From: Chloroflexota bacterium | Lineage (GTDB): Bacteria > Chloroflexota > Anaerolineae > Aggregatilineales > Phototrophicaceae | Assembly (NCBI GenBank): GCA_026706395.1 | Contig: JAPOYU010000063.1 | Span: 1 to 64,000 of the forward strand | Direction of reading: 5' to 3' | Length of the DNA stretch: 64,000 nucleotides | Shown here: piece by piece, positions 40,973 through 56,500 of the stretch | Numbering within the stretch: the first letter of the stretch is position 1 | Layout of the letters: each line of letters opens with the position of its first letter | Translations under genes and position numbers: made by a program | The notes under the pieces: model-generated | The model's input: the letters and a program-made list of their open reading frames with translations, nothing else | What the model was told of the DNA's origin: nothing | Databases searched by the model: none

Positions 40973-43900
40973 TCAGAAGGGGATCCAATCTCGGCCGTGC
41001 ACATCCTCGTCATCTTCCTGCTTCTTATAGTTTTCGTAGTTATTCTGGCTCTTTGGATAGCCAAATTCAGCAACCCGGCGAATGACGTCGTCGTCATGAT
41101 CTCGCAGCTCAGCAAATTCCTCACAACGCTGTTTCCACATTTCTGACCACCTTCCTTCCCACGACGTGATGCCGCCGAAACGAGTAATGGTATGTTCAGC
41201 GATCTCTTCAGGAACGTGACCATGCTCATGGGCCAATTTGGCGAACGCTTCCCATACGGGGTCTAGCGTCCGGTGCAATGGTGACAGTAACGCTGATTTT
41301 GTCCTGTCGCGCTGCTGGAGAAGCAGCTCATATAGCTTGAGCTCATCGCCTACTATGCCTGTAATTATGTCATTGTCGAAGTAATCATTTGGCACGAGGT
41401 CCAATAGTTTTTTGCGGTCCGCTAGGCTCCAATTTGTCAGTACTGCTTCAATATCTGACTTGAGCGAGTACGGAAGGCGAAATGAGTCGCCGGCAAATCT
41501 ATGCTTGAACCATCTCAATCCCAGCGCCGGTTCAACCTTCAGTATTTCTCCTAGCCAGTATTTATCTTCACAACACTCAATAAACGCCTGCTCCCATAGC
41601 GGCCTGAAGTCCGCAGCTATGTCCCTGGTTTCTCGTTGCCATGCCGCGACAACCAGCTTGTCAACAAGTGCTCTGTCCGGGTGCTTAAACAATTTGAATT
41701 CGATATCCTTCGACAGCTGGTAGTCCAGCAGCAACCTCTTCACTTGGTAGACGTATTGACCAGCTAAGTCCAGCGCTGCGTCATGTAAGTCAGGAGGCAC
41801 GTTTTCTTGGGTTAGGGTCATGAGTACGGCAATATCTCGTAGCCGTTGTGTTTCGAAACAGACGCGCAGTGCCCGCTCCCAGACATCTATGTCTCTCCTA
41901 ATCGCTTCCTCCACGAAAGGCCTGACGACATCAGCGGGTATTGTCGTTGGCAACATAGCATCAAACCATGCGAGCGGGTTGGGCGCCTTCTCCGCCAAGC
42001 GGCGAGACACCGAAGGGGCCCGCCGCGGCCATGGTTGCGATTGACTGAACTTCGTCTCGATAGATTCAAGCTGTGAGATGACCTCAGCCGGCTCACACCT
42101 TATCCAGGTGTCAGCTAGCACACTATCGGCCTGCGCCCAACGTTCTTCTTGCTCCCTCCAGCCGGTCTCATGACTTTCAATTGGGTAAAGGGTGGTGACT
42201 ACATCATCCATGGGAATCTCAAGCTCGGGCAGCAGTCCTTGCAAACTGTGCATGACAGCAATGTGGCCAGCAGCGGTCTCAGCGACATCACGCGCCATTT
42301 GCTTGGCAAAAGAATGCAATAATTCGTATGCTTCGGCAGTATGACAGTAGGAAGGGTGCAGCCACTCCCAAATCGTAGTCAAGAATACGTGCCAGTCAGG
42401 CACTTCCACATCTTTCGTACATTTCATGATCTCTGCCCAGAATTGCTGTAGCTCCAGCAATTCGGGTTCCGTAAGACAGTCACGATAGAATCGCATCGAT
42501 TTTCCGCTGCCCGGATCCGGTACAGTGCTCTGAAAGTCGGGAATCATAGCGAAGAGCATCGCCCTATAGCCCAGAGCCACATCGCGCTTCTTCGCCTCCG
42601 TCAACCATCTTCGCGCGCCTCGTAGCATGTCTGCTCGTCTGCGGACTGGCCCGTCAGTTTGGGGAAATGCGCCTTTTACCCAATCTTGCAACCGCCTCAG
42701 CGGATGATCCGGGTGTGAATGCAAATCATCACGCTGGTCGCCGATTGCCTCATCCAACAGTTTTGGAATAGCGAGGTCTGGGACGAAGCGGAGGAGGGGA
42801 GGTGCTATCAAGGACACTTTGCCAGTGAAATGCTCAGTAGCCCACTTTGCCTCGTAGTATCCTAGCCAGGCATATTCTTCCCAGACAACATGTAGCTTTC
42901 TGTGCGCTAACCAAATTGCTCGCGAAACGGCCCAGGATTCTTTCGTCTCCGGCGGAAGGGATGAAAGAACTCGCTCATACTCGTTCCACAACTTTCCCTC
43001 CAACTGCGAAATGTAAGTCTCCAAGAAATCAATTGGGAATTCGCTGTGGCGCGCCTTTGCACGTGCCCTGGCTCCTATGAGTTCCAATGCTGTGTCCTTG
43101 GTGCTTGGTGTTTCCGCTACAAGGGCATCTCGGACGGATGGCAGCATCGATCCTGAGCCTGAAAAGAAAACATCACGGATTAGGGCATGCCGCAGCGCAC
43201 TAGGGCGTACTTTGATGCGATCGGGCTCATCCAGGCTCGTTTTCGAGACCTCTGCAATAACGCCGCCGCTACTGAGGCCACGCAACGATTCGTGCAGATC
43301 AACTGGTGAGATTTCGAGTATCTCCGATACTGTATCCGTATTCATGCCAGTGTTTCCGCCAAGCGCGAAAGCTGCCAACATGACGCGTACAGGCTGTTCT
43401 ATGACCGATGTGTAAAATTGCAAAATTCTGTTTGATAATTCTTCAGCTGTCTGTATCTTCTCCTCTCCTCCTCGCATCGCCACTTCAGACAATGTCATCG
43501 CCAGACCCGGTAACCCTGCTGCTTGACGCACGATCTCATTCACCAGCCAAAGGTTGTTTTTAATTCCGGCCGCATTGATGACTTTGACCATGTCGTCTTG
43601 TATCAACCGGCGCAATTCATACGTGTAGCCGGTCCGCCCACTGATATGGGGCTCGATTTTCTCGCGTTCACCGTTCCAACATGTGACGATCAGACTGAAG
43701 TCGCCGTTGATCTCCGGATGGTTCCGTAAACGCATCATCTGCCTGATGAACTCCTCGTCGATGAATGCCCCGTCCAGCATTAGAATCTTTGGGTCACGCT
43801 CCCTAACGGCCTCTGCTATTTCCCCTTCATTCCTCGTTCGCACAAACCATGCCGCTTGTTTATCGTCTTTGGTAAGCTGATACAGCAATGAGGTTTTGCC

Positions 43901-44476
43901 GGCGCCTGGTTCACCAACTAGGAGCCTGTCTTTCTCTGCGGCCCGAAGCCAAGCCAAGGCTTCTTCACGTGCAATAAGATCGCGATCGACGAATTTATGC
44001 TCGGTAGGCGGTTCCTTCGACAGAGCCGACGGATAGCCTGACAAGCCGAGGAGGTCTTTGCACCACCGGGGGTTACGTTCAAGGTATGACGCAATTTCGT
44101 GCTGCGCATAAACCTGTATTAGTACAAAGCCCAGCTTACGAGCCCGTCTGTGCAGGTTCTTTATTCTTGTAGCTGTTAATGCGTCCGACGTAACTACGAT
44201 GCACTTGCGACGCGGACCTTTTTCCGCCTTATACCGTGTTAAGTTTTTCGTCAAGTTGTCGATGACTCGAGAGCTTGTTGTGACGATACCTGGATATCGC
44301 TCGCCTTTGGCATCGGCGATCCCTACATCCATTCCATCGTCACTGCCGCCGGGGTTGAGTGATGCGTCGTGGCTTCTAAAACAGAGAAAATCAACAGCGA
44401 ATCTCTCAAACAAAACAGGATCGAGAGGCTGTTCCAGTCGATTGATAATTTCGTTGTGCAGTCGATTATGTGCCAT
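40973..44476 (-). CDS. Nuclease-STAND NTPase, Avs-like antiviral protein
   Basis: 1167 residues. Residues 1-110 look like a PD-(D/E)xK restriction-type domain (FERFAVDFLCFRS, GGSDDGMDVGI), though the expected Q-x-K strand reads VTTSS, so activity is doubtful. A P-loop NTPase of the STAND type follows: VGEPGAGKTSLLYQL near 190 and Walker B PKILMLDGAF. From about 450 to the end it is helical with TPR-like character, as in sensor domains. This nuclease-STAND-sensor order is that of Avs defence proteins, which detect phage proteins directly. It is a single gene. It lies between an integrase relic and an intact integrase, as defence-island genes often do. Confidence 0.6.
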   Translation of the reverse strand: MAHNRLHNEIINRLEQPLDPVLFERFAVDFLCFRSHDASLNPGGSDDGMDVGIADAKGERYPGIVTTSSRVIDNLTKNLTRYKAEKGPRRKCIVVTSDALTATRIKNLHRRARKLGFVLIQVYAQHEIASYLERNPRWCKDLLGLSGYPSALSKEPPTEHKFVDRDLIAREEALAWLRAAEKDRLLVGEPGAGKTSLLYQLTKDDKQAAWFVRTRNEGEIAEAVRERDPKILMLDGAFIDEEFIRQMMRLRNHPEINGDFSLIVTCWNGEREKIEPHISGRTGYTYELRRLIQDDMVKVINAAGIKNNLWLVNEIVRQAAGLPGLAMTLSEVAMRGGEEKIQTAEELSNRILQFYTSVIEQPVRVMLAAFALGGNTGMNTDTVSEILEISPVDLHESLRGLSSGGVIAEVSKTSLDEPDRIKVRPSALRHALIRDVFFSGSGSMLPSVRDALVAETPSTKDTALELIGARARAKARHSEFPIDFLETYISQLEGKLWNEYERVLSSLPPETKESWAVSRAIWLAHRKLHVVWEEYAWLGYYEAKWATEHFTGKVSLIAPPLLRFVPDLAIPKLLDEAIGDQRDDLHSHPDHPLRRLQDWVKGAFPQTDGPVRRRADMLRGARRWLTEAKKRDVALGYRAMLFAMIPDFQSTVPDPGSGKSMRFYRDCLTEPELLELQQFWAEIMKCTKDVEVPDWHVFLTTIWEWLHPSYCHTAEAYELLHSFAKQMARDVAETAAGHIAVMHSLQGLLPELEIPMDDVVTTLYPIESHETGWREQEERWAQADSVLADTWIRCEPAEVISQLESIETKFSQSQPWPRRAPSVSRRLAEKAPNPLAWFDAMLPTTIPADVVRPFVEEAIRRDIDVWERALRVCFETQRLRDIAVLMTLTQENVPPDLHDAALDLAGQYVYQVKRLLLDYQLSKDIEFKLFKHPDRALVDKLVVAAWQRETRDIAADFRPLWEQAFIECCEDKYWLGEILKVEPALGLRWFKHRFAGDSFRLPYSLKSDIEAVLTNWSLADRKKLLDLVPNDYFDNDIITGIVGDELKLYELLLQQRDRTKSALLSPLHRTLDPVWEAFAKLAHEHGHVPEEIAEHTITRFGGITSWEGRWSEMWKQRCEEFAELRDHDDDVIRRVAEFGYPKSQNNYENYKKQEDDEDVHGRDWIPF

Positions 44477-44677
44477 TGATTAGTCTGTTTCCTTCCTCAT
44501 GCAACTAGCCCGTCGGTGCAGCACATACTTCTTATAGCACAACATGTTATATATCGCGCAGATTACCCCTAATTGAACGCACGAATCTAGCGTTTGCAGC
44601 ATGCGATTTTGCGTGCTATTTTTAATTGTGTAAATAAAAGTTTTACCAATAGATAGCAGATACCAGGGAAGGGTGAC

Positions 44678-45640
44678 TTGACTGACATCATCGTTCGCTC
44701 CAGCAGCGAATTACGTAGCGAACTTCCTCTCTTTCATCGTGCAGCGGCGGTGGTCGCCGACAGCCTCTCGCCGACTTCGCGTCGGGTTTACGACTGTACC
44801 TTCCGCGCCTGGTGCAAATTCGCCGATGTGCAGGGCTTCAGCGTTGATGATGTCACTTACGCCCATGTGCGAGCCTTCATCTACGAGGCGGATCTGGCCA
44901 AGACCACGCGCCAAAACCGTCTCAGTCATATGCGCAAAGTCCTGGAAGCCTTGGCCATCGCCGACCGGGAGCGCTACGAACAACACTACCAGGGCGTGAA
45001 GTCGTTTCTCAAAGTGAAGACAGAAGAAAGCGATCTCGAGCGATCCGATCGGATCAAGCGCGCTCTGAAGCCGCACGAGGTGACCCGGCTGCTGGATGTC
45101 TGGCGGGATGACCGCAGCATCCAGGGACTGCGCAACAACGCCATGATCCGCATGCTGGTCTACACCGGACTGCGGCGCTCAGAGTTGGTAGCGCTGCGCT
45201 GGTCGGATGTGGATGTGGAAGCGGGCATCGTCACGGTGCGGCACGGCAAAGGCGACAAGGAGCGCGTCGCCGCTATTCTCGACAGCACCGATGGCACCAA
45301 GCTCGCCCTAGAGCGCCTGCAGGAATCCCAGCTCGGGCAGTATCGCTACATATTCGCATCCACCACCCGAGGGCGCGGGACCAAGTGGCTGGCCGACGTG
45401 CCGACTTCAGATGAGGTGGTGGCGCTTGTTGTGGAGAAGACCGCGGCGGCGGCCGGTCTGGGCAAGTTAGCGTCGCACGACTTGCGCCGGACCTTGATCA
45501 CGGCCGGCCTGGAATCCGGCGGGCATGTGCGCGATCTGCAGGAGCAGGCGGGGCATGCCAACGCAGCGACCACCCTGCGCTACGCCCAAGCCTCGGATGC
45601 GCGGGCGCGGCGCGAGAAGATTAACTTGCCCTTTGCCTGA
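44678..45640 (+). CDS. Tyrosine recombinase / integrase
   Basis: 320 residues with SAM-like N-terminal core-binding domain and full catalytic set: Arg in TGLRRSELVALRW, Lys in HGKGDKERVA, H-x-x-R in SHDLRRTLI, His in QAGHANAATT and Tyr in LRYAQAS. The start is TTG 44678 after GGGAAGGGTG. It may serve the mobility of this island. No tRNA or direct repeat that could be an attachment site was recognised nearby. Confidence 0.9.
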   Translation: MTDIIVRSSSELRSELPLFHRAAAVVADSLSPTSRRVYDCTFRAWCKFADVQGFSVDDVTYAHVRAFIYEADLAKTTRQNRLSHMRKVLEALAIADRERYEQHYQGVKSFLKVKTEESDLERSDRIKRALKPHEVTRLLDVWRDDRSIQGLRNNAMIRMLVYTGLRRSELVALRWSDVDVEAGIVTVRHGKGDKERVAAILDSTDGTKLALERLQESQLGQYRYIFASTTRGRGTKWLADVPTSDEVVALVVEKTAAAAGLGKLASHDLRRTLITAGLESGGHVRDLQEQAGHANAATTLRYAQASDARARREKINLPFA

Positions 45641-46253
45641 GTGGCGCCTCAATCATGGTCACACCATCATGCCTTCCCGGAGTGACTGCCATACGGCTGG
45701 AGAAGTGTCGTATATATGGGGCAATAAGACACTTTACTGTTTCGCGTTTCCGGTGCCTTATATTAGACAAGGCGAGTTTATCTGTGCGGTTCTGGGCTGG
45801 AGGTTCGCGGATCTTGTGGATGGTTGTCTGGCAGGCGTCTATTGCGCCCCTATCCCGACCAGTGTACGGATCTGGGTATTGCGGGCTATTGCTTGGGCGA
45901 TAGCCTTACCCTCCTGAATTACAGTAACTTTCTGGAAGGATTGGACTTTCTCGACAGGCCACACAGGATAGCAAGTAAAGGATACTTTGTTTACAGTAAT
46001 CCGGCTGATCTGGTGATGGTAAGACAGTGATATTCTGTTTAACCACATCCGTAAGGACTTTCATACAGAGCTTCTGTCGCGTATAGCCGTCGCCAATTAT
46101 CCGATCGTCGATAACTCACCAATTTCTAGGGCGATGCACTTTTAGCCTGAATTTCTGGCTCGTTCTTCGCTATTCTTGGAAGCGCGGTTCTCCTTCGCTG
46201 TCTCTACATCACAATGATTGAATAAACTGCCGCGTAGTCGCTAATAGTCTGGA
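45641..46253. other. Region without a firm gene
   Basis: On the plus strand 45877-46030 reads as protein-like (IAGYCLGDSLTLLNYSNFLEG, then YFVYSNPADLVMV) up to a stop, but without a start or family match; it may be the end of a lost gene. The remainder is the upstream region of the DISARM operon. Confidence 0.35.
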
Positions 46254-49200
46254 ATGACGGTCGGATTTATGGTTGAACAACGAACAATCCTCCAAGGTGT
46301 TCCCGAGCGTGGTCAAATTACCAGGATCCGTCAGCGGCATTATGTCGTCACTGACGTCGCGCGAGCAAATCTCCCGGCGGACGGCATACACAACGGCCTG
46401 GCCAAACCACAGCATATCGTCGGTCTGTCATCGATCGATGATGACGGCCTCGGCGAGACGCTTGAGATTATCTGGGAAATCGAGCCGGGCAAGCATCTGT
46501 TGGAACGCCTTGAATTGCCAGTCGTGCGCGAGCTCGATCCACCCGAGCATCTCGACGCCTTTATTGATGCGGTGCGTTGGGGCGCCGTATCGCAGGCGGA
46601 CACCCGTGTGCTGCAAGCGCCATTCCGTAGCGGGATCGATATAGAGGATTATCAACTTGATCCCCTAGCGCGCGCGATTCAAATGCCGCGCGTCAACTTG
46701 TTAATCGCTGACGATGTGGGCTTGGGAAAAACCGTAGAGGCCGGGCTGGTCATACAGGAACTAATCGTCCGCAATCGTGCCCGCAAGATCCTCATCGTCT
46801 GTCCGGCGGGGCTGCAAATTCACTGGCGCGACCAAATGCAGGAGAAATTCGGCCTAGACTTTCGCATCGTGGACAGCGATCTAATCAAGGACCTGCGGCG
46901 GAATCGCGGAATCCGCACGAATCCTTGGACACATTTCCCGCGCCTCATCACATCGATCGACTATATCAAAGGCGAACGTTCCAAACGCTTCCTGCGCGAT
47001 GCATTGCCGGCGGAAGGGGAGTCGCGCTACCCGCGCAAATTCGATGTTCTGATCGTGGACGAGGCTCATAATATAGCCCCGGCGAGCGGCGGTAGGCATG
47101 CCACCGAATCCTTGCGGGCGCAGGTGATCAAAACGCTGGCGCCACACTTCGAGCACAAGCTCTTCTTGAGCGCGACACCGCATAACGGTTATCAGGAGAG
47201 CTTCACCGCTTTGCTGGCGCTATTGGACAATCAGCGCTTTGCGCGCGGTGTTCTGCCTGATGAAACGCAGCGGCGGACTGTGATGGTGCGGCGCTTGAAA
47301 TCTGAAATCACGCTGTGGAACGGACAGCCTAAATTTCCGCCACGGGAAATCCATGTGATCGAAGTGGACTACACTGATGATGAACGGGCAGTGCACCGAG
47401 CGCTAACACGATATGCTCGACTGCGAACCGAAGCGGCGCGTGATGGCACAGAACGGTACGCAACTGAATTTGTGCTGAAGCTGCTGAAGAAACGCTTGTT
47501 TTCCTCGCCGCAGGCGTTCCTCGACACCCTCGACAAGCATAAAAGAACCATCAGCGAGTCAACACGTTCGCACGGTCAAACACACAGAAAGCCCCCGCAA
47601 AATATTCTGCGCCGGCAACTTCAACAGATTGATGAAAGCTACGCTGACGACGATGAATATGAAGGCGCGACCGATAGCGCTGTCGATACGGCAACGCGCA
47701 CATTTCGCCCCCTGAACAACCAAGAACAGGCGCTCATCGATCAGATGAGATCCTGGGCGGAACGCGCGGCGGCCCGCCAGGATCAAAAGACATGTACGCT
47801 CGTGCAGTGGCTGCGGAGGACGCTCAAGCCGCATGGTCACTGGAATGACGAGCGGGTCATCATCTTCACGGAATATCGCTCGACGCAAAAATGGCTACAA
47901 GAAATATTGGCTCACGAGAATCTGGGCGGAGAGCAGCTAATGGCTTTCTACGGCGGCATGGACAAAGACGAGCGCGAGCGCGTGAAAGCGGCATTTCAAG
48001 CCGACCCAGCGCAAAGCCCGGTGCGCATCTTGCTGGCGACCGACGCCGCATCTGAAGGCATCGACTTGCAGAATCACTGCCATCGTCTGATTCACATCGA
48101 GATTCCCTGGAACCCTAATCGTTTGGAACAGCGCAACGGGCGCATCGACCGCCACGGGCAGCGCAAGAATCCCTTGATCTTCCACTTTGTGGCGAAAGAG
48201 TATGAAGAACGTGCCCAACTTGCCAGAGATGGCGATGTTGACGCATTGGATGCCGACTTGGAGTTTCTGATGCGCGCGGTGCAGAAAATCGAGCAGATCC
48301 GCGCGGATCTCGGCAGTGTCAGCCGCGTATTTGCCAACCAGGTCGAAGAAGCGATGTTGGGTCAGCGCAGGCAGCTAGATACGAGCACGGCAGAGGAGCA
48401 ATACGCACGCATCAACCGTATGCTGCGCTTTGAGCGCGATCTCCAGAGACAGATTGAGCAACACCACGAGCAACTCAAAGAATCGCGTGATCAGCTCAAC
48501 TTGTCGCCGGAGAACATCCAGGCGGTGACGGAAATCGCCCTGGGTTTGGCGAGGCAGCCAGCGCTGCGGCCGCACACTGCCATCGCCGGCGCTTACATTG
48601 TGCCGCCCTTGACCGATAGCTGGAGACAGGCCAGCCGCGGCTTGGAGCATCCGTACACACAGAAGCGGCGGCCGATCGTATTCGACCATGATTTGGCGCG
48701 CGAACTCGGCGACGATGTCGTGCTCGCCCACTTGAACCATCCGCTGGTGCAGATGTCGCTGCGCTTGCTGCGCGCGGAAGTTTGGTCGGCAGGAGCGAAT
48801 ACGCGCTTGAATCGCGTCACCGCGCGCGAAGTGGCCAACCACGTCTTGCCCGGGAATGCGCCAGCCGTCATCGCACACGCGCGGCTGGTGGTTATAGGCG
48901 GCGATTACCAGCGCCTTCACGAGGAAATCATCACCGCGGGCGGCATCCTGGGCCCGCGCTTTAGCCGCCTTAATGTGGGCCAGGTGGAACGCGCCTTGAG
49001 CGCGCAGACGGACACACTTATCATCGAGCGCGAGAAATGGCGTCTGATTGAGTTCTACAACCAGAACGATATCGAGGATCATCTGCGGCGCGCGTTGAAA
49101 AACCGCGAGGATGACTACAGAAATCGGATGCGGCGGCTGTTGGATGAGCACGCCAATAAAGAGCAGCGCGATATCGAGTCGATTCTGAAGGAGTTGGCGC

Positions 49201-49430
49201 GAGCGATTGAGGCGGAACTTGATGTGCCGGACGTGCAGCAGCTTGATTTGCCCGGCTTCAACGAAGAAGATCGCAGCATCCACAAGAACGCGCTGATCGC
49301 CCGGCTGCAGGAGATCCCTGAGGAAATCGAGCGCGAGAAGGAAGCCATCCATAATCGCTTTGCCGAACCGCAGACGCGCCTGTTTCCAGTCGCGATCACC
49401 TTCCTGGTGCCCCAGCGCCTGAACCGATGA
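46254..49430 (+). CDS. drmD: DISARM SNF2-type helicase DrmD
   Basis: 1058 residues. SF2/SNF2 motifs are clear: motif I ADDVGLGKTVEAGL near 157, Ia ILIVCPAGLQIHW, II VDEAHN, III LFLSATPHNGY, and the C-terminal helicase half with VIIFTEYRSTQKWL, ATDAASEGIDLQ and QRNGRIDRHGQ. The PHNGY after SAT is typical of DrmD-like ATPases. It opens the class 1 DISARM operon and lies 25 nt before the methylase. A second ATG at 46269 is as likely a start as 46254. Confidence 0.9.
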   Translation: MTVGFMVEQRTILQGVPERGQITRIRQRHYVVTDVARANLPADGIHNGLAKPQHIVGLSSIDDDGLGETLEIIWEIEPGKHLLERLELPVVRELDPPEHLDAFIDAVRWGAVSQADTRVLQAPFRSGIDIEDYQLDPLARAIQMPRVNLLIADDVGLGKTVEAGLVIQELIVRNRARKILIVCPAGLQIHWRDQMQEKFGLDFRIVDSDLIKDLRRNRGIRTNPWTHFPRLITSIDYIKGERSKRFLRDALPAEGESRYPRKFDVLIVDEAHNIAPASGGRHATESLRAQVIKTLAPHFEHKLFLSATPHNGYQESFTALLALLDNQRFARGVLPDETQRRTVMVRRLKSEITLWNGQPKFPPREIHVIEVDYTDDERAVHRALTRYARLRTEAARDGTERYATEFVLKLLKKRLFSSPQAFLDTLDKHKRTISESTRSHGQTHRKPPQNILRRQLQQIDESYADDDEYEGATDSAVDTATRTFRPLNNQEQALIDQMRSWAERAAARQDQKTCTLVQWLRRTLKPHGHWNDERVIIFTEYRSTQKWLQEILAHENLGGEQLMAFYGGMDKDERERVKAAFQADPAQSPVRILLATDAASEGIDLQNHCHRLIHIEIPWNPNRLEQRNGRIDRHGQRKNPLIFHFVAKEYEERAQLARDGDVDALDADLEFLMRAVQKIEQIRADLGSVSRVFANQVEEAMLGQRRQLDTSTAEEQYARINRMLRFERDLQRQIEQHHEQLKESRDQLNLSPENIQAVTEIALGLARQPALRPHTAIAGAYIVPPLTDSWRQASRGLEHPYTQKRRPIVFDHDLARELGDDVVLAHLNHPLVQMSLRLLRAEVWSAGANTRLNRVTAREVANHVLPGNAPAVIAHARLVVIGGDYQRLHEEIITAGGILGPRFSRLNVGQVERALSAQTDTLIIEREKWRLIEFYNQNDIEDHLRRALKNREDDYRNRMRRLLDEHANKEQRDIESILKELARAIEAELDVPDVQQLDLPGFNEEDRSIHKNALIARLQEIPEEIEREKEAIHNRFAEPQTRLFPVAITFLVPQRLNR

Positions 49431-49455
49431 TTGACGCGTAACAGAGAGGTCGCTT

Positions 49456-53570
<4,115 letters not shown>

Positions 53571-53574
<4 letters not shown>

Positions 53575-56500
53575 GTGACGCGAGCGAGCAGACAAAAGAG
53601 GCGCGGGCCAAAGTGCTGAAGAAGCGAACCCGAACCCGACTGCAAATCCGCGACGAATTCGTCGACATGATCCGGCGCGAGCTGCTGGGTCCGGCTGGCT
53701 GTCCTGATGAGCGCGTCGACGAGCGTTACGTGCGCGACCGCTACGCGCTTGGTATGCTGGCGCCGCGCAATGCCTCCAAGATACCCGACCCGGAAGATGA
53801 AGACGGACCGCTGGCGACCGATCAGGCCGACACGCCCGAAGAAGGTTATGCCGAGCAGGAATTGCCCGGCTTCGGCGCGGTCGAAGCGGGAGAATCCGAC
53901 GAGAGCTCGCCGCAAAAGAGCATGATCCCCTCGTCTATCGGCTTGACCTTCGCCCTTAGTCGCGCCGCCGATGCGCTCAAGGTCACCGTGCGCTGGGGGG
54001 TGTATGTGCGCCGCGACGATGAAGAAGCCGATGAACCGACTAAGTACTGGCAGCGGATCCCGATTGAAGCCAGCACGATCGTATCAGTGAACGAACTGCA
54101 TGAGAGCGAATCGAACAGGTGGGACTGGACACCCAGCGCGGCGCATCCGGATGTGATGGTGCGCGGGCTCGTGCGCGACCATGAAGACGCCTATACCATC
54201 ACTACCTTCCTCACCAATGGCAAGCTGGAGCCCAAAGACAACAAAGATAGCGCCTGGCTCTTCCAGCCGGAAATCATTGTCGAAGAGCCCGCCGGCCAGC
54301 CTGCTTTCATCCGCCGCAAGCTGCCGGATGGCCTGACTCCCACCGAAGTCGAAGACAACATCATGCGCATGATCTACCGCGAGAAGGTAGAATTCGCTGT
54401 CGGTCATGGCGTCGCCGTCCATGCGGAACTACCTGACGGGCGCTGGGATGTGGCGTGGCGCATCAGCACCAAGGTGCTGCCTCGGGCCGAAGTCCTGCGC
54501 ATGGAGCCGCCGGTCATCGAGGATTTGACAGTTGATATGAAAACCCTGGCTGAAACTGACATGGGCAGTTTCGGGCCTTTGCTGACGCCGCTGGTCGTTG
54601 AATACGAAGCGTGGATTGCCGAGAAAGCCGCACACTTCGAGGATGAGCCGGAACAATTCCGCGAATATCGCAAAGAAAGGGAGAAGGTGGAAGCGGACTG
54701 GGTGGAAGCGCTGGAGCGCATCAGGGCGGGGATCGCTCTGCTCGATGCCGATGCTGATGCGGCGCGCGCCTTCCAATTCGCAAATCGCGCCATGTGGCTG
54801 CAACGCATCCGCACCATCTACAGTGGTCAGGCGCGCCAGGGCGACACACCCGATCTGGCTGAAATTGATAAGCCGGTCAACCGCAGTTGGCGTCCCTTCC
54901 AGTTGGCCTTCATCTTGCTCAACCTGCCGGCGATGACCGATCCGACCCATCCTGAGCGCAGCAGCACTGATCCTGACAAACTAGGCTATGCCGATTTGCT
55001 CTGGTTCCCGACCGGCGGCGGCAAGACAGAAGCCTATCTGGGGCTGACCGCCTACACGCTGGCGATCCGCCGCCTGCAAGGTGAGGTCGGCGGGCTAGAC
55101 GGTATGGCCGGCGTGGCTGTGCTCATGCGTTATACGCTGCGCCTGCTGACGTTGCAGCAGTTTCAGCGCGCCACCGCCCTTATCGCCGCCTGCGAAGTCA
55201 TCCGCCGCGACGACCCCGGGCGCTGGGGCAAGCGGCCATTCCGCATCGGCCTCTGGGTCGGTATGCGCAGCACACCCAACTGGACCAAAGATTCCGACGA
55301 GGCGATCAGGCGGAGTCATGGTCACGGTTGGCACTCTGGCAGTTCCATCGGCGGCAGAGGCACGCCTGTCCAACTCACGCACTGTCCCTGGTGCGGCAAC
55401 AAGATCGATCCGGGGCGCAATATCAAGGTGGAAACGCCTGAAAAGGGGCGCGGGCGTACTTTTCAATTCTGCGGCGATAGGCTGGGCGAATGTGAATTCA
55501 GCCGCTCCCAGTCGCCTGACGAAGGCCTGCCGATTGTTGTTGTCGACGAGGAAATCTACCGCCTGCTACCCGACCTGCTGATCGCCACGGTCGACAAGTT
55601 CGCCCGTATGCCCTGGCGAGGTCAAACGCAGATGCTCTTTGGGCGCGTCACCCATTACTGCAAACGCCATGGTTATGTCTCGCCTGAATTTGACGATACC
55701 GGACGGCACCGCGCCAAACGCGGATTGCCAGCGGTCGAGATGCAGCCGAGCCCCTGGCTGCGACCGCCCGACCTCATCATCCAGGACGAATTGCACCTGA
55801 TCAGCGGTCCGCTGGGCACGCTCGTCGGCTTGTACGAAACTGCCGTCGAGACGCTGTGCTGCTGGGAGCTCGATGGCGCGACCATCCGCCCGAAAGTGGT
55901 GGCGTCTACTGCCACCATTCGCCGGGCCCAACAGCAAGTAAAGAACATATTCGATCGCCAGGTGAAAATCTTTCCGCCGACCGGCACCGACTCGGAAGAC
56001 AACTTCTTTTCCCAGATCCATCCCTCGACCGCTGACAGGCCAGGGCGTCTCTACATGGGCGTCTGCGCTACCGGCACTCGCTTCAAGACGATCATGATTC
56101 GCGTGTATGTTGCCGCCATGGCCGCCGCGCAAAAGCTGCTCGAATACTATGGTGTGGAACGTGCCGATCCCTATATGACACTGGTCGGCTACTTCAGTTC
56201 CATGCGCGAGCTTGGCGGCATGAGAAGGGTGGTAGACGATTCGGTCAGCAGTCGCCTCAAGCGCATGGACGAGCGCGGTCTCAGCCGCAGGTTTATCAAC
56301 ATAAACGGCGGCATTGATGAGTTGACATCGCGCAAAGGCGCGGTAGAGATTCCTGAAACCCTGACTCAGCTCGAAACAAGATTCGATGTTCCCGCCGAGA
56401 AGGGCAAGCGGCGGCGTAGCAATAACAGGAAGGGCCCGCTCGATGCGCTCCTGGCGACCAATATGATATCTGTCGGCGTCGATGTCTCGCGACTCGGGCT

